This document shows positions 48,116 to 58,254 of a DNA stretch of 64,000 nucleotides, in pieces. The stretch spans positions 682,001 through 746,000 of the forward strand of contig VRMN01000002.1 of assembly GCA_008690995.1 (NCBI GenBank), in the 5' to 3' direction. Within the stretch, counting starts at the first letter, position 1, and each line of letters starts with the position of its first letter. The notes beneath the pieces were generated by a model. It was not told where the DNA came from. It made no database searches and was given only the letters and a program-made list of their open reading frames with translations. This stretch comes from Porphyridium purpureum (Eukaryota > Rhodophyta > Bangiophyceae > Porphyridiales > Porphyridiaceae). A program made the translations under genes and the position numbers.

Positions 48116-48292
48116 CGCGTCGCTGGAAGTAAGCGCGGATAGGGTGTTTAGCAATGGACTTTCTCACAAGTACTACCGCAGCACAACATGGCTGCTACGC
48201 TGCGAGCGCCGTTCGCCGGAAGAGCTCTGGATGTGTGCCTCGATAGGGTGACGGAAAACGTATTTAAGCATAAATATATTTTTGCATCGATT

Positions 48293-49567
48293 TCACTCAT
48301 CCATGGGGGACCTTGTGCCGGCAAGAATTTTCGCGTCTCCGGGGCAGAGCCAAGTCGGCAGTCCCTCCTCGGTACTACGCAACGCATACTGCATAATAAG
48401 AGGTGATACTTGCAAAGGATGTGTTTCAGGCCAGCAATTCAGTGTCGAAATAGAGGCCTTATTCGCCTCAATGGCGTCGATGTCGCTATTGGGCACATCC
48501 CGCACTTGCATAATGATCCCACCACCGATGGCAATCTCAGCTTTTGTACCGACTGGAACGCTCCCTTCCTGCCCGCGACTATCAGCGCCAGCTGCAGGGA
48601 CTCGCAGAACATCGCGGTAAAACACTGCCCCTAATCTACAGGTCGCAAAAGCGCCTTTCCATTCCTTGGCAACATTCAAATTGACGAGCAGGTCACCATG
48701 TGCAAGTGCGTCGCGCAACAAGTGAAGAGCCTCGCTCTCATCAGCTGGCACGTACTCTGGATCATGATGCTGTAAGGGATCTGTGAGGTCTCGAAATCGG
48801 TTCGGCAGTGCAGTAGGAAGATTTCGAAGCAAGCGCTCGGCGACAAAAACAGTCGCGTCGATGGCTTTCTCGATGCACTCCGGCAGAATCTTATCGTACG
48901 TCGCAATGCTCGACGCGAGCGATGGAAAGCCGTACACGCCCGCCTGCCTTGCGGCCGCAAACGTTCCTGAATACATCACATCAGAGCCCAAGTTCGGGCC
49001 TTGATTGATTCCACTGATCACCAAGCTCGCTGAGATTCCATTCTGATGCAGCACGCCCGAGCGTGGCTCCAGCGCGGCGACGACGCAGTCGGAAGGTGTG
49101 CCTGAGAGACTGAACACCATTGCCCTGTTAAGAGCCCCATTCTTTCCGTTCTCAGTAGTCTCGGCCAATATGTCTTGCTGCCGGACCAGCGAAAGCGGTG
49201 TGTTCATCGTCAGTTTCTGCGCACACGCCGACTGGTTCACCAAGGGCGCCACGACCGTCACTTGGTATCCTCGTTGCAAAAGTCGAGCGGCAAGCTGACG
49301 CATCTCGGGCGCCTCATACCCATCGTCGTTTGTCAGGAGGATGGAGTAGTCGGCCGGATTCTCAATCCCGTGCGACTGATTCATTCTACAGCGTGGCGAT
49401 CGAGCCCGATGCGAAGGATGCAACGCAGCGCCGGGTGTTCGTCTCCCGCTCGCAAACGGATTCTGTTTGATCGTGTGCGTCGATACGTCTGGCCCGCGCC
49501 GCTTGACCAAGAAAGAAGGAGCAGCAACCTGCCAAGCTGTTTGTCTGCGGATCTCTGACCTTGTCAT
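48293..49567 (-). CDS. SurE-family 5'(3')-nucleotidase/acid phosphatase
   Basis: A 424-residue SurE homologue (nucleoside monophosphate phosphatase with divalent metal). The core starts near residue 75 with YSILLTNDDGYEAPEMRQLA, where the paired Asp bind the metal. It continues through VTVVAPLVNQSACAQKLT (the usual APxxxxS), GTPSDCVVAAL, and VISGINQGPNLGSDVMYSGTFAAARQA, the full SurE signature. The protein is longer than the roughly 250-residue bacterial enzyme, as in plants. The first 60 residues are Arg/Ser/His-rich and may be an organelle leader; ATG 49384 (MNQSHGIENPAD) would give a leaderless form. Confidence 0.93.
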   Translation of the reverse strand: MTRSEIRRQTAWQVAAPSFLVKRRGPDVSTHTIKQNPFASGRRTPGAALHPSHRARSPRCRMNQSHGIENPADYSILLTNDDGYEAPEMRQLAARLLQRGYQVTVVAPLVNQSACAQKLTMNTPLSLVRQQDILAETTENGKNGALNRAMVFSLSGTPSDCVVAALEPRSGVLHQNGISASLVISGINQGPNLGSDVMYSGTFAAARQAGVYGFPSLASSIATYDKILPECIEKAIDATVFVAERLLRNLPTALPNRFRDLTDPLQHHDPEYVPADESEALHLLRDALAHGDLLVNLNVAKEWKGAFATCRLGAVFYRDVLRVPAAGADSRGQEGSVPVGTKAEIAIGGGIIMQVRDVPNSDIDAIEANKASISTLNCWPETHPLQVSPLIMQYALRSTEEGLPTWLCPGDAKILAGTRSPMDE

Positions 49568-49781
49568 CGTCTCCGTGGGGGGACTAGCCTGCTGCGGTGG
49601 CCGACGGGGGCCGCTTATTGCTTGATCAGTCGTCGTTTCCGGTTTATCGGTTGCCCTTCTGCACGCACGTTCTTAGAGAAGTGTTTGTCGTCGAGGCAAG
49701 AGGAGGATATGATTGATGGCAACTCGGGCGCGGTGCAAGAAAGTGTATCCAAGCTGATACTGTTCCTGGACGGAAGAGACC

Positions 49782-50654
49782 ATGAGCAGCAGACAGGAGC
49801 CGCAGACTGCGGCCGCAAGCATGTACGCGCCGTTGCCCCGGAATGTGCAGCCGCGCGGATTTGGCCAGGAGACTGCTGTCGCGGATCTCAGCGAGTTTGT
49901 GGCGTCCATGTTGACTGGTCGGTTGTCAGCGGCGTCCGTCATCCAGAGTAAGCTAGCGGATAAAGTGCTTGTCCTTGACATGAAGAGGCAGTCGGCGCCC
50001 ACGGAAGCGAGGCGCCGCGGGCCTCAGACTTTGAATGTTTTGCGCGTGCCCAAGGCGGGGAAGCGCGCGCTTGCCCGCCTGCGGGCGAAGCAAAGACATT
50101 CCGTGCCTCCCGAGGAGCGCAAGTACAGCATTTTCCAGGCTCTAGAACCGCTTTGGAACGAGTACGCAGCGTCCCAGGTCAGGGCTTCCGTGGGATCGTC
50201 CCCGATGAAGAGCCAGGTTACTAGGCACCTTTTGGAACAGCTGGGCGATCGTGTTTGTCGCATGGATATGCACGGTGCCGTGATCCGCGTGACCAAGAGC
50301 AAAAATGCTGCACTTGTTGGAATTGAGGGAATCGTGGCGCTCGAGACGGCGCGCACATGGGCGGTGGTGTCGAAAGAGAACATCTGGCGAGTGGTTCCCA
50401 AAGTCAGCGTGGTCATCCAAGTCAGAATACCGATTCCAGCAGACATGGTTGTCGGCAGTACCGACGGCAGCGTCGGCGCTAGCAGCCATGCTGATAGGTT
50501 AGAGCAACGCGACCCTGCCGGTACCGATAATCCGGCGCCTGGCGACTCAGCACACGTCGTGGTGTCTGTGAATGGTGGCGCGTTTATCATGCGATCCATC
50601 GAGCGCTCAGCCAAAAAGTGGAAACGGCGCCCTGCTGGCATCATGTGTCCATAA
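49782..50654 (+). CDS. POP4: RNase P/MRP subunit POP4 (Rpp29)
   Basis: A 290-residue protein subunit of RNase P and RNase MRP, which process tRNA 5' ends and rRNA. The C-terminal OB/Sm-like barrel has GDRVCRMDMHGAVIRVTKSKN, IEGIVALETARTWAVVSKEN and WRVVPKVSVVIQVRIP, the conserved Rpp29 strands (human: DLHGAIL, GILLQET, VIPKL). It ends with FIMRSIERSAKKWKRRP, matching the invariant (R)SSERSAKKFK helix. About 35 residues of Gly/Ser/Asp-rich sequence are inserted before the last strand. The N-terminal third is basic, as usual. The start is ATG 49782; the spacer to SurE is 214 bp. Confidence 0.92.
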   Translation: MSSRQEPQTAAASMYAPLPRNVQPRGFGQETAVADLSEFVASMLTGRLSAASVIQSKLADKVLVLDMKRQSAPTEARRRGPQTLNVLRVPKAGKRALARLRAKQRHSVPPEERKYSIFQALEPLWNEYAASQVRASVGSSPMKSQVTRHLLEQLGDRVCRMDMHGAVIRVTKSKNAALVGIEGIVALETARTWAVVSKENIWRVVPKVSVVIQVRIPIPADMVVGSTDGSVGASSHADRLEQRDPAGTDNPAPGDSAHVVVSVNGGAFIMRSIERSAKKWKRRPAGIMCP

Positions 50655-51195
50655 ATTGCCGCACTGCAGCAGACCCGATGGAAACACATTTGCGAGGGAT
50701 GAGGAATTCACGCCGGCGTGAATCTATTGCAGGAGACGGAGACGAATCACCGCCACGCTCAAGGCGAAAACTTGCATTGCTGGTGCCGAGAAATGTCAAA
50801 CGTGTCGAGCACTGGCGACTGCCCAGCAAGCCGAGTTCTCAAAGTTTTAGCTCGCACGCATCGCCAACACGGAACTAAAACTGTACCACTAACTGTACAC
50901 GATCACGCAACCCCTATTTTTCGGGGGCGTTCAGTGTTGATTTGCCCCAGACGCGGAGCGCGGGGCAGGGCGATGCTAGCCCAGGTTGCGACACGCAGCA
51001 ACGTTCGCTCGATGGGCGCGCGGGTCTGGAGATTGGAGGGCAGAAGCGAGACACTGGACGCCCTGTGCGCTTCTGCGGGCAGCGGCGCGTCTTACGGACT
51101 TCAGCGTCCGTGAGCTGGCGCGCGCAGCGGTTCGGCTTGGCGCCCGTGCGGATTCGCGTCGTCGCCGCGCGCGGCGAGCAAGCGTGTTCCGGCGG

Positions 51196-52188
51196 ATGGA
51201 GATCGAGGACGAGTTGCTTCAGATTCTTCTGCCCGCAGACAGAGTCTCTGGGGACCTGTCAGATGCGCAGCGCGATGGAAATACCCCGGCAGAGCCCTTC
51301 TCTCTCTCTCCCGAAGAAAGAATTGACAGGTTGCGGAAACTGGTCGCCACGCACGGACTGCCGCACTCTGCCAACGAAATGGGCACCGAAAAGTTTGGGA
51401 TGTGCAGCCTGCGCGGCATCGTGTGGAAGGCCTTTCTAGGCATAGGAGTCATCCCGGTGCATAATTATATGAATCTTGTCGCGCAAGGGCCCTCGGCGGA
51501 TGCTGAGAAAATAGGCAATGATACCATTCGGACCTTCATCAAGAACGTCGACTTTACAAGTCGCGTTTCCCCAGATATGCTCAGCCGTGTGCTGAACGCC
51601 TACTGTCATGCGCGCGGAAATACCAAGGGTACGTACGTTCAAAGTATGAGCATACTGTGTGCGCCCTTTCTGTACCTGATGCCAGAGCCGGATGCGTTTG
51701 AGAGCTTCAGCGTCTTTCTGGAATGCCACGTGCCAGAGTATGTGAATAATTATCGTGGCGTCTTTAGCGCGTTCCGTCTATTTGAAGAGTGCTTGCGCGT
51801 CGCGGACCGCCAGTTGTACGATCATTTCGTCGGCTACCAGCTCAAGCCCGAGCTGTACGCGTTTTCCACAATATCCACGCTGAACGCGTGCGTGCCGCCG
51901 ATGAGTGACACCGTGAAGCTCTGGGATGTGCAATTGGCATTTGGGGCATATTGGGGTGTCATTTTCACGCTCGCTCGAATCGTGAACTCGAGCGCGCTTC
52001 TCTTGTCGAGTAAGGAAGGTCCGGGAGCTCCGCTGATTACACGGGAGCTAGAACAAGGCTTAGGGATGAATGCAGAGGCAGTCCTTAAGCTGTCCTTTGA
52101 ACTTGTGCAACAATTTGATGCGCATCTGTTGCAAAGACTTGTCAAGCATGCGATACAGCCGCCGCAACCGGAAGATGCCGGGTCATAA
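51196..52188 (+). CDS. BUB2: BUB2-like TBC-domain Rab/Tem1 GAP
   Basis: A 330-residue TBC GTPase-activating protein of the BUB2 branch, which with Bfa1/Byr4 restrains the Tem1/Spg1 GTPase of the mitotic-exit or septation network in yeasts. The arginine finger motif is IGNDTIR (IxxDxxR, residue about 105) and the glutamine finger is YVQSMSILCAPFLYLMPEP; both are intact. YAFSTISTLNACVPPMSDTVKLWDVQLAFG matches the BUB2 version of the late TBC motif. ATG 51196 (MEIEDELLQILLP) is chosen. The frame is open 210 bp further upstream but has no ATG there. Two ACTGTAC heptamers at 50880 and 50892 precede it. Confidence 0.85.
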   Translation: MEIEDELLQILLPADRVSGDLSDAQRDGNTPAEPFSLSPEERIDRLRKLVATHGLPHSANEMGTEKFGMCSLRGIVWKAFLGIGVIPVHNYMNLVAQGPSADAEKIGNDTIRTFIKNVDFTSRVSPDMLSRVLNAYCHARGNTKGTYVQSMSILCAPFLYLMPEPDAFESFSVFLECHVPEYVNNYRGVFSAFRLFEECLRVADRQLYDHFVGYQLKPELYAFSTISTLNACVPPMSDTVKLWDVQLAFGAYWGVIFTLARIVNSSALLLSSKEGPGAPLITRELEQGLGMNAEAVLKLSFELVQQFDAHLLQRLVKHAIQPPQPEDAGS

Positions 52189-52465
52189 GCAGGCTTGTGG
52201 CCAAGTATCGAAACGGAGCAAGAAACCGCTTGTGCATTATTTGTGCTTGACTTGAGAGCCGCATTGGAGATATGATACACTACGGCCACGCCAGCCTGTT
52301 CTCCGAATTTCTCAGGCCGGGCTTTTATCCGGACCCGGCCAAGTGGCACAACATGCAGCGGCGTGTTCTTTTCCATTTTCGTTTTCCGTGTTTATTTTGT
52401 TTTCCCTATTATAAAGACAGACAAGAGGAGCAATCGACACGGATGTCAGAGACTGGTATGAACCT

Positions 52466-53098
52466 CTAGGGCATGAACTTTCCAGCCTGCAGCTGTCCAA
52501 TGATTCCCATCTTGGTCAGCCACATTTGGTGGACCATGCCTCCCACGGCGATCATGGCCAATCTTCCGTTCTTGAGCTCGCTGACCTCGAAGCGCTTGCG
52601 GGCGTCTGGGTTCTTGCCCAGGCCAAGCGGGTCAAAGGCAAAGTAGCCCGGGGCGCGGTCCGACTCGCCGGTGATCATCTGGATCACTGCTGGGGTGGTC
52701 ATAATCTCAAAGAACGACGCAAAGATGAGTACCTGGCCGAGCGGGCCGTTCCACTTGGCAAAGTAGTCGTGCGCCTCGGTGGCGACGGCAGGGGCTCCCT
52801 GGTAGAACGGGAACCTGTAGACCTCCTGGACAATCATCCCGAGCGCGGCAAGCATGCAGATGCGGCCGTGCTTCAGCTCCGACTCGCGCAGCCACTTGAT
52901 GTTGAGGAAGCCCGAGATGTTGAGCGGGTCAAAGCCGACGTCTCCAGCCAAGCTTCCGTCCAGGGCCGGCGGGGCGTCCATGAACGGCACGCTCTTGGAC
53001 TTGGCCATCATGGAGACCTGCACGTTCTTGGTGCATACCGCGGCGCGTCCCACCGACGCGCGCGCCAAGCCGACTCCAGACACAAACGCAGCCGCCAT
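52466..53098 (-). CDS. red-algal light-harvesting chlorophyll-binding protein (LHCR)
   Basis: A 210-residue three-helix antenna protein that would bind chlorophyll a and carotenoid around photosystem I in red algae. MAAAFVSGVGLARASVGRAA is a typical red-algal plastid transit peptide, and mature-type sequence follows (DGSLAGDVGFDPLNISG). Helix 1 has ELKHGRICMLAALGMIVQE and helix 3 has ELKNGRLAMIAVGGMVHQ, each carrying the ExxxxR chlorophyll-binding pair and Asn or His ligands. Helix 2 (GQVLIFASFFEIMTTPAVI) lies between them. The length is usual for LHCR. This gene is the best single marker of the organism's group. A poly-C run at 53208-53219 lies in its 5' region. Confidence 0.96.
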   Translation of the reverse strand: MAAAFVSGVGLARASVGRAAVCTKNVQVSMMAKSKSVPFMDAPPALDGSLAGDVGFDPLNISGFLNIKWLRESELKHGRICMLAALGMIVQEVYRFPFYQGAPAVATEAHDYFAKWNGPLGQVLIFASFFEIMTTPAVIQMITGESDRAPGYFAFDPLGLGKNPDARKRFEVSELKNGRLAMIAVGGMVHQMWLTKMGIIGQLQAGKFMP

Positions 53099-53942
53099 CT
53101 TGCAGATCAGAGTTCCGTGTTCAACTTCAACTTCCTGGCGCCTTCACAATCGACTCTACCACCTCGCACACCAGATCCTCCAGTGATCGCACACACTTTC
53201 TCTCTCTCCCCCCCCCCCACCTCCTTCTCAGACCTACTCTGCACCTGCCTTATCTCCGCTTCTGCCAATGGCGTGATGGCGTTCTCATATACGTGCCAGT
53301 TGGCGGCAGCCACACCCCCACCCACCCCCACAGAAGAATCCGAAATCCCTACCAAAATCACGAAACAAACCCCCCAATTGAGACGAGCTCAACAGGACTC
53401 TCTCAGGTTCGTGGTCACCAAGAGGCGCGTCGTGCAGCACGCGCGCAGTGCGTCCCACATCTCGCTGAGCGGCTGCGGCAGTGCGTGCGCCGGCACACAC
53501 CGTACACGCGCGCGCTCGCTCACGAGGTACATTCGCACCGGGTACTGTGCACGCGGTACGGTCCACCCACACACACGCACACATCCACAACACGGCGTCT
53601 GCCATTGCATGCGCATCTCTGTGCACCTCCGCGGTGGGTACAGCGGCGGCAGTACCGTGGGTAGTGGTACAGTGGGCACCGTACCTCAAGAGAACAGACG
53701 GGACGCGCGTCGCGGGTTGTGGGTCAAGCGGTGGGGTGAGAGGTGCAAGGGCAGGGGGGGACATGTGTTGTGGATGTGTGTGGGGGGCTGTGGGGGAGGT
53801 GGTGGTGGAAGGAACGGCGAGCGCGGTAGCTGGCGATGGCGCTCGTGCATGTCGAGGTACGTGGTTGATCGTGTGCGCGGTGTGGTGACATGACGCGCGA
53901 GATTCCGAGCGCACACGCAATGCACGCGGAACGGGGCTGACA
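53099..53942. other. 840-bp divergent spacer, C/A-rich and GT-rich low complexity
   Basis: It contains the LHCR promoter side (poly-C at 53208-53219), CACACAC-type runs near 53566-53590, a GTACAGT heptamer at 53668, and a G-rich stretch at 53730-53820. Long open frames on both strands here are low-complexity artefacts. No gene is seen. Confidence 0.6.
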
Positions 53943-55438
53943 ATGGCGCGATGGGTCCGTGCCGGTGTGCAGGTATGCTTGGTAGACAAGTGCTCCGCGC
54001 CTCATGAAGTCATAGAGAGCAAGCTGCGCCTCGTGTTGGCGCAGATCCCGATCATTCAAGACGGACAGTTTCGAGCATTCCAATCCGACGCCATGCTCGC
54101 GGGCTGCATCGAGCGCGTGGATTTGGAGAGGGCAACGTCGTGCCATGCTACCAACGTCTATGGGTGGAATGCCCTATTCCGTATCTACTTGTTCTCCATG
54201 CAAAAGGCAGAGCGCTTCGGTATGTTGTCTAATCGAAACACTGTTTTGCAATGCAGTCCCTCTTCTGGAAAGGCGTATTCAACGACACCGGACACTAACC
54301 GCGGGTGCGCTCACTCTTCTTGGGGGGGTGTGTATGTGTGTGGGTGATGTTCGCATCCTCAGTTGACGATGCTGAAGAAGGTGAGGAGCATGCGTTCGAA
54401 GGCTGTGCGCTTCCAAGCGCTGCCGCACGAGGGCTCTGGGAGCAGCTGTTTTTTGATCACGACGCCAAGCAACGTTTGATCGAGTATACTGCGTCTGCCA
54501 TGCTCTTCGTTAAACATGATGTGGATCCCATGGTGATCAATTGGAATCGCATGGTTCTTCTGTATGGACCTCCAGGGTACGTAAGCGACACTGCCAAGGC
54601 CCGAAAAACGCGGCAGAATCAGTGTGCGCTTCTCTCTCGCACCATTTTATCTTGAAGGGAGAACGCCGGGCTAACATGCATATACATGCTCGCGTCATTT
54701 TCTCCTTTCAGAACAGGCAAGACCAGCTTTGTTAAAGCCGCGGCCCAGAAATTGTCTGTGCGCATGCGAGCGGATTATCCAAGAAGCTACCTTCTCGAAG
54801 TGAACGCGCACTCGCTGTTTTCCAAGTGGTTCTCCGAAAGCGGCAAGCTTGTGGCTAGAATGTTCGGTCATATTTTGGATGTTGCAGATGACCCAGACTG
54901 CCTCGTCTTTGTGCTGATCGACGAGGTCGAATCGCTGACGAGCATTCGTCGTGCCGGTGGAAATGAGCCAAGCGACGCGCTTCGTGTGGTGAACGCCATG
55001 CTGACGCAGCTTGACAATCTCAAAGCGTATCCAAATGTTCTGGTTTTGTGCACGTCGAACCTGACCGGCGCGCTGGACGATGCATTTCTCGATCGTGCCG
55101 ACCTCAAGCAGTACATTGGGCCCCCCACGAGGCGCACGCGGTACATGATTCTTCGGAGCTGCGTTCTGGAGCTTGCGCGCACGCAGATTCTGGCGTGCAC
55201 TCCAGACGCATTCGATGCGACTCCTACTGACACCAGTCCTGACCCAACAAAGCAGCTATGGGCACTAAGCGAGCTGTGCGATGGGATGAGCGGGCGGCGA
55301 TTGCGCAAAGTACCGCTTCTTGCTCATGCCGCAAGTGAGCACCCGCATTCAATGATGGTTCCATGGTCCGCCTTTTTTGAATCGCTTCTTCGCATCCTGA
55401 AAGAAGACCAGTCCGACAAGTCGACGGCCGACCTGTAG
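53943..55438 (+). CDS. PCH2: PCH2/TRIP13 AAA+ ATPase (three exons)
   Basis: A HORMA-domain remodelling ATPase for the meiotic and spindle checkpoints. Exons are 53943-54219, 54363-54576 and 54712-55438 (405 residues; human TRIP13 has 432). Intron 1 (143 bp) starts GTATGT and ends CCTCAG; intron 2 (135 bp) starts GTACGT and ends TTTCAG; both carry CTAAC upstream of the acceptor. Joining restores WNRMVLLYGPPG|TGKTS, the Walker A motif of TRIP13 (WNRVVLLHGPPGTGKTS). Other matches are NAHSLFSKWFSESGKLV, Walker B VFVLIDEVESL, EPSDALRVVNAMLTQLD, and DRADLKQYIGPP. The N-terminal substrate-recognition domain is short but present. It is the only clearly spliced gene in the window. Confidence 0.93.
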
Positions 55439-55920
55439 CGCCGTATCTACTCCTCTGTGGTTTTTATCCTGCTGCGCTGCCATACCATATGTCACAAAAC
55501 CCCCTTGGGTCAAGCATGAGCCCAACCAAGACGAGCAAGCTCGATGCATCCATGCTCATTCAGCTCCTGAGCCCAGAGCGCTTTACATGTCCCACGCGAC
55601 GCCCATGTTAACAATGCGTACACCACGAACCATTCTCTTCCTCACGCAATTTTTGTCCTCGTCGCGTGCTTTGGCTCCTCCCAAACAAGAAATAATTTGT
55701 TGGGTGTGACTTTGGGAAAGACGCGAACTCGGTTCGTGTCGTTGAAACGTGGGACACGCGAAGCGCGGTTTCAGATGCTCGAGCTGGCACAGGGACAACG
55801 TGGGTAGCGCGGGGGCAAGTTTCGGTTGGGCTCGGTAGTGCCTTTGCGGTGTGTGTACGCGTGCGTGTGCGTGCGTCTGTGTATGTGTGGTTAAAGTGTC
55901 TGGTAAGGAGACGGTTTATC
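55439..55920. other. 480-bp spacer without a gene
   Basis: It lies between PCH2 and SYS1, which are on the same strand. GTGTGTGCGTGCGT-type repeats at 55850-55885 precede the SYS1 ATG. No RNA gene is recognised. Confidence 0.6.
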
Positions 55921-56580
55921 ATGCGGCGGATTCCATTCACGGGAGGTGGCGGCACGTTCTACGGGCGAGAGCAGTTCAGCCCGCTGCTCATCATTTTGAT
56001 GATTGTGTGCCTCCAATTATTCTTCTACCTGAGTCTCTCGTTCAGCTTGTTTATCACGGACCAAGCAACCGCGCTGGAAGACTCCGTATTCGATCAAATG
56101 TTCTTGTACTCCAAGATCAACTTTGAGACCGTTCCCGGGTGGACCACCACCAGTGTGCACGTGATCACCGCGCTGGGACCCTACATGGTTGCGCTCGTGC
56201 TGTTTGTGCGCCGCGCAAAGAAGTGCCTTGATTTTATCGTGACCAATTACGTCGTACACTTGCTTGCGTGCACGGCGTACGGCGGATTCCCGAAGAGTTG
56301 GTCCTGGTGGTTCGTTACCACGTTGACAGCCGCTGTGCTGGCGGTCTCCGCCGAATTCATTTGCCTCAAGTACTTTGAATTGCAAGAAATTTCTCTGGGC
56401 ACAAGCACCGCGCGAGGCTCGGGCGCGACGGCCGCCACAGCAGGATCGAGCACTATCGGTAACGAGGGTGAAAGCAAACTTGACGGCAGCTCGTTGAAGG
56501 GTGCAAAAATGGCCGCTGTTCAAGCAGACGCTCGCGCCAAAGCATCGCTTTCGGCGGGACAAGGGAGCGACGAGGTATGA
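55921..56580 (+). CDS. SYS1: SYS1-family Golgi membrane protein
   Basis: A 219-residue four-helix protein. SYS1 recruits the small GTPase Arl3/ARFRP1 to the trans-Golgi and so supports golgin recruitment and endosome-Golgi traffic. Visible are helix 1 (PLLIILMIVCLQLFFYLSLS), helix 2 (VITALGPYMVALVLFV), then RRAKKCLDFIVTNYVVHLLAC and FPKSWSWWFVTTLTAAV, and the family segment ICLKYFELQEISL after helix 4. These match the conserved RSKQCLDF, FPxxxxWW and (L/C)C...EL..I.L points of SYS1. The tail is Ser/Ala/Gly-rich and longer than in yeast. The frame is open 72 bp upstream but consists of GTGCGT repeats; ATG 55921 is used. Confidence 0.9.
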   Translation: MRRIPFTGGGGTFYGREQFSPLLIILMIVCLQLFFYLSLSFSLFITDQATALEDSVFDQMFLYSKINFETVPGWTTTSVHVITALGPYMVALVLFVRRAKKCLDFIVTNYVVHLLACTAYGGFPKSWSWWFVTTLTAAVLAVSAEFICLKYFELQEISLGTSTARGSGATAATAGSSTIGNEGESKLDGSSLKGAKMAAVQADARAKASLSAGQGSDEV

Positions 56581-56802
56581 GACAGCTGGTAACGACACAC
56601 CTGTTTTTGCTCGCGTTCAGGAATTTGTCAACTGCGCAGCGTTTTTTTCTTGCGCGCGAGTGTGCCTCTCATTTTATGTTTTGTTTCCTTTTCGGGGAGG
56701 AGCCTTTCTCATCATCTGCCTCTATCTCTTGGCAAAGCGGGCGAGGAAGGACGGTTTCAGATTCGTTTGTGTAGTGTTTTTTGTTAATAATGGGTCACGT
56801 TT

Positions 56803-58254
56803 TCAGGCTAGAACTGGTTGAACGAATGGGTTTGCATTTTGCCGGTCCAGAACTAGGCTCGATCGCCGGTGAAATGCGTACTGGCCCAGGATTCTGGCAA
56901 TAATTAATGTGGCGTCGCGCGTACCTTGCGCACGCGAGGCGCGGGACATGGCCTTTAGCGCTTGATCGTCACCAATCCATCCTCTTAAGACACGTGCGAG
57001 CTTCTTGGGTTGCTCACAGCAGGCCCCCGAGCCGGACTTTACCACAAGCTCGACGTTGCCGGCTTCCTGGCCAGGAAGAAAGCTGCTCAGCATGACCGGA
57101 AGCCCGCGAATCCAGCTTTCCGCAATTGTCCCCGGACCAGCTTTCGTAACAATGACATCGGCAGCGCACATGTAATCAGCCATGTTAGTCACAAAGCCGT
57201 GAATTTCGACAGGAATGGACCATGTTCTGCAACGCATCGATTCTTCGAGCTTGGCATTCTTCCCACATATGACGACCAGGCGCACTCCTGGCAGGCGGTC
57301 GGCGTGGTTCGCGATCTCCTGTGTCACGGCGGTCGCCAGGCTTTCCATGTTCCCGACGCCGTCACCCCCGCCGACCATGAGTATCACGCGCGTCTTTTTG
57401 AACACCGGGAGTCCCAGCGACAGCCGCGTAAACCATTTGGGGGCTGCCCTTTTCCAGAAGGCCTTCCGCACCGGTAGACCAACCAAGAAGAGCTTGTCCG
57501 GATGCACACCCTGAGCAAGTCCGATTCGCCGTACTCGTTCACTGGGCACAATGCACAGGTCCACGTTCTTGTGAAACCACGAATTCGCCGCAGAGCCCAA
57601 GTCGGTGACCACGGTCAGAAAGGGAATCACTCCCATTAAGCCGCGGCGCTTGAGCACTTCTAGTGGCGCGCTCTGACACAGCGGGTGCACGGACACAATC
57701 AGATGCGGCCGAAATGAGTCGAGTGCATGTTCAAAAAAGGCAGAAGACAGCCAGTACACATACATGGAAAAGATCCACCTGGTAGGCGGGAATTGGCCGG
57801 CCAGCCAGATCAAGCGCCAAAGATTTGGGTGCTTGGCAAGGTATGCGTATAGCTCGGGCATGGTGTCCAGAGGCGGGCCTGCCACGCTGACAAAAAAGTC
57901 CACGATGATAATTTCCAGTTCGTCTGCCGGATAGAGCGCATGCAGAGCGTCGGAAAGCGCGATAGCCGAGGCGCGATGCCCTCCGCCCGTATCCGACATG
58001 AGCACCATCAACCTTCGCTTTGTCTTCAATACAGCGTCCACCGTTGGAAGATCCACGTTCCTCACCAGCGGCGTCGAGGCTGTGTGCCCTTTTCTTTCGT
58101 ACGGTTCATCGTCTTTCAAATCCCGCCCGGACCCAAACCTCACAGCCGCTCGCCTCTTCCGTTCCGAGAATCCCCAAGACTTCATGACGGCCTTGAGCGA
58201 ACGGCCAGTGAACAAGGGAAGTGAGAACGCGAAGGCGCCATGCCCCATCGCCAT
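56803..58254 (-). CDS. monogalactosyldiacylglycerol (MGDG) synthase-like GT28 glycosyltransferase
   Basis: A 483-residue glycosyltransferase related to plastid MGD, which adds galactose from UDP-Gal to diacylglycerol to make the main thylakoid lipid. The N-terminal MGDG-synthase domain has RRLMVLMSDTGGGHRASAIAL with the GGGHR acceptor motif. It continues PHLIVSVHPLCQSAPLEVLK and FLTVVTDLGSAANSWFHKNVD. The C-terminal GT-B half has VILMVGGGDGVGNMESLA and the donor-binding DVIVTKAGPGTIAESWIRGLPVML. The short N-terminal region gives no clear long transit peptide (MAMGHGAFAFSLPLF), so plastid targeting is uncertain. An ACTGTAC heptamer lies at 58373 in its 5' region. Confidence 0.9.
   Translation of the reverse strand: MAMGHGAFAFSLPLFTGRSLKAVMKSWGFSERKRRAAVRFGSGRDLKDDEPYERKGHTASTPLVRNVDLPTVDAVLKTKRRLMVLMSDTGGGHRASAIALSDALHALYPADELEIIIVDFFVSVAGPPLDTMPELYAYLAKHPNLWRLIWLAGQFPPTRWIFSMYVYWLSSAFFEHALDSFRPHLIVSVHPLCQSAPLEVLKRRGLMGVIPFLTVVTDLGSAANSWFHKNVDLCIVPSERVRRIGLAQGVHPDKLFLVGLPVRKAFWKRAAPKWFTRLSLGLPVFKKTRVILMVGGGDGVGNMESLATAVTQEIANHADRLPGVRLVVICGKNAKLEESMRCRTWSIPVEIHGFVTNMADYMCAADVIVTKAGPGTIAESWIRGLPVMLSSFLPGQEAGNVELVVKSGSGACCEQPKKLARVLRGWIGDDQALKAMSRASRAQGTRDATLIIARILGQYAFHRRSSLVLDRQNANPFVQPVLA

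Noticed and set aside
53293-53989. Long frames on both strands in the LHCR-PCH2 spacer
   Set aside because: They consist of CACA/GTGT-driven His, Thr, Ala and Arg runs with no family likeness.
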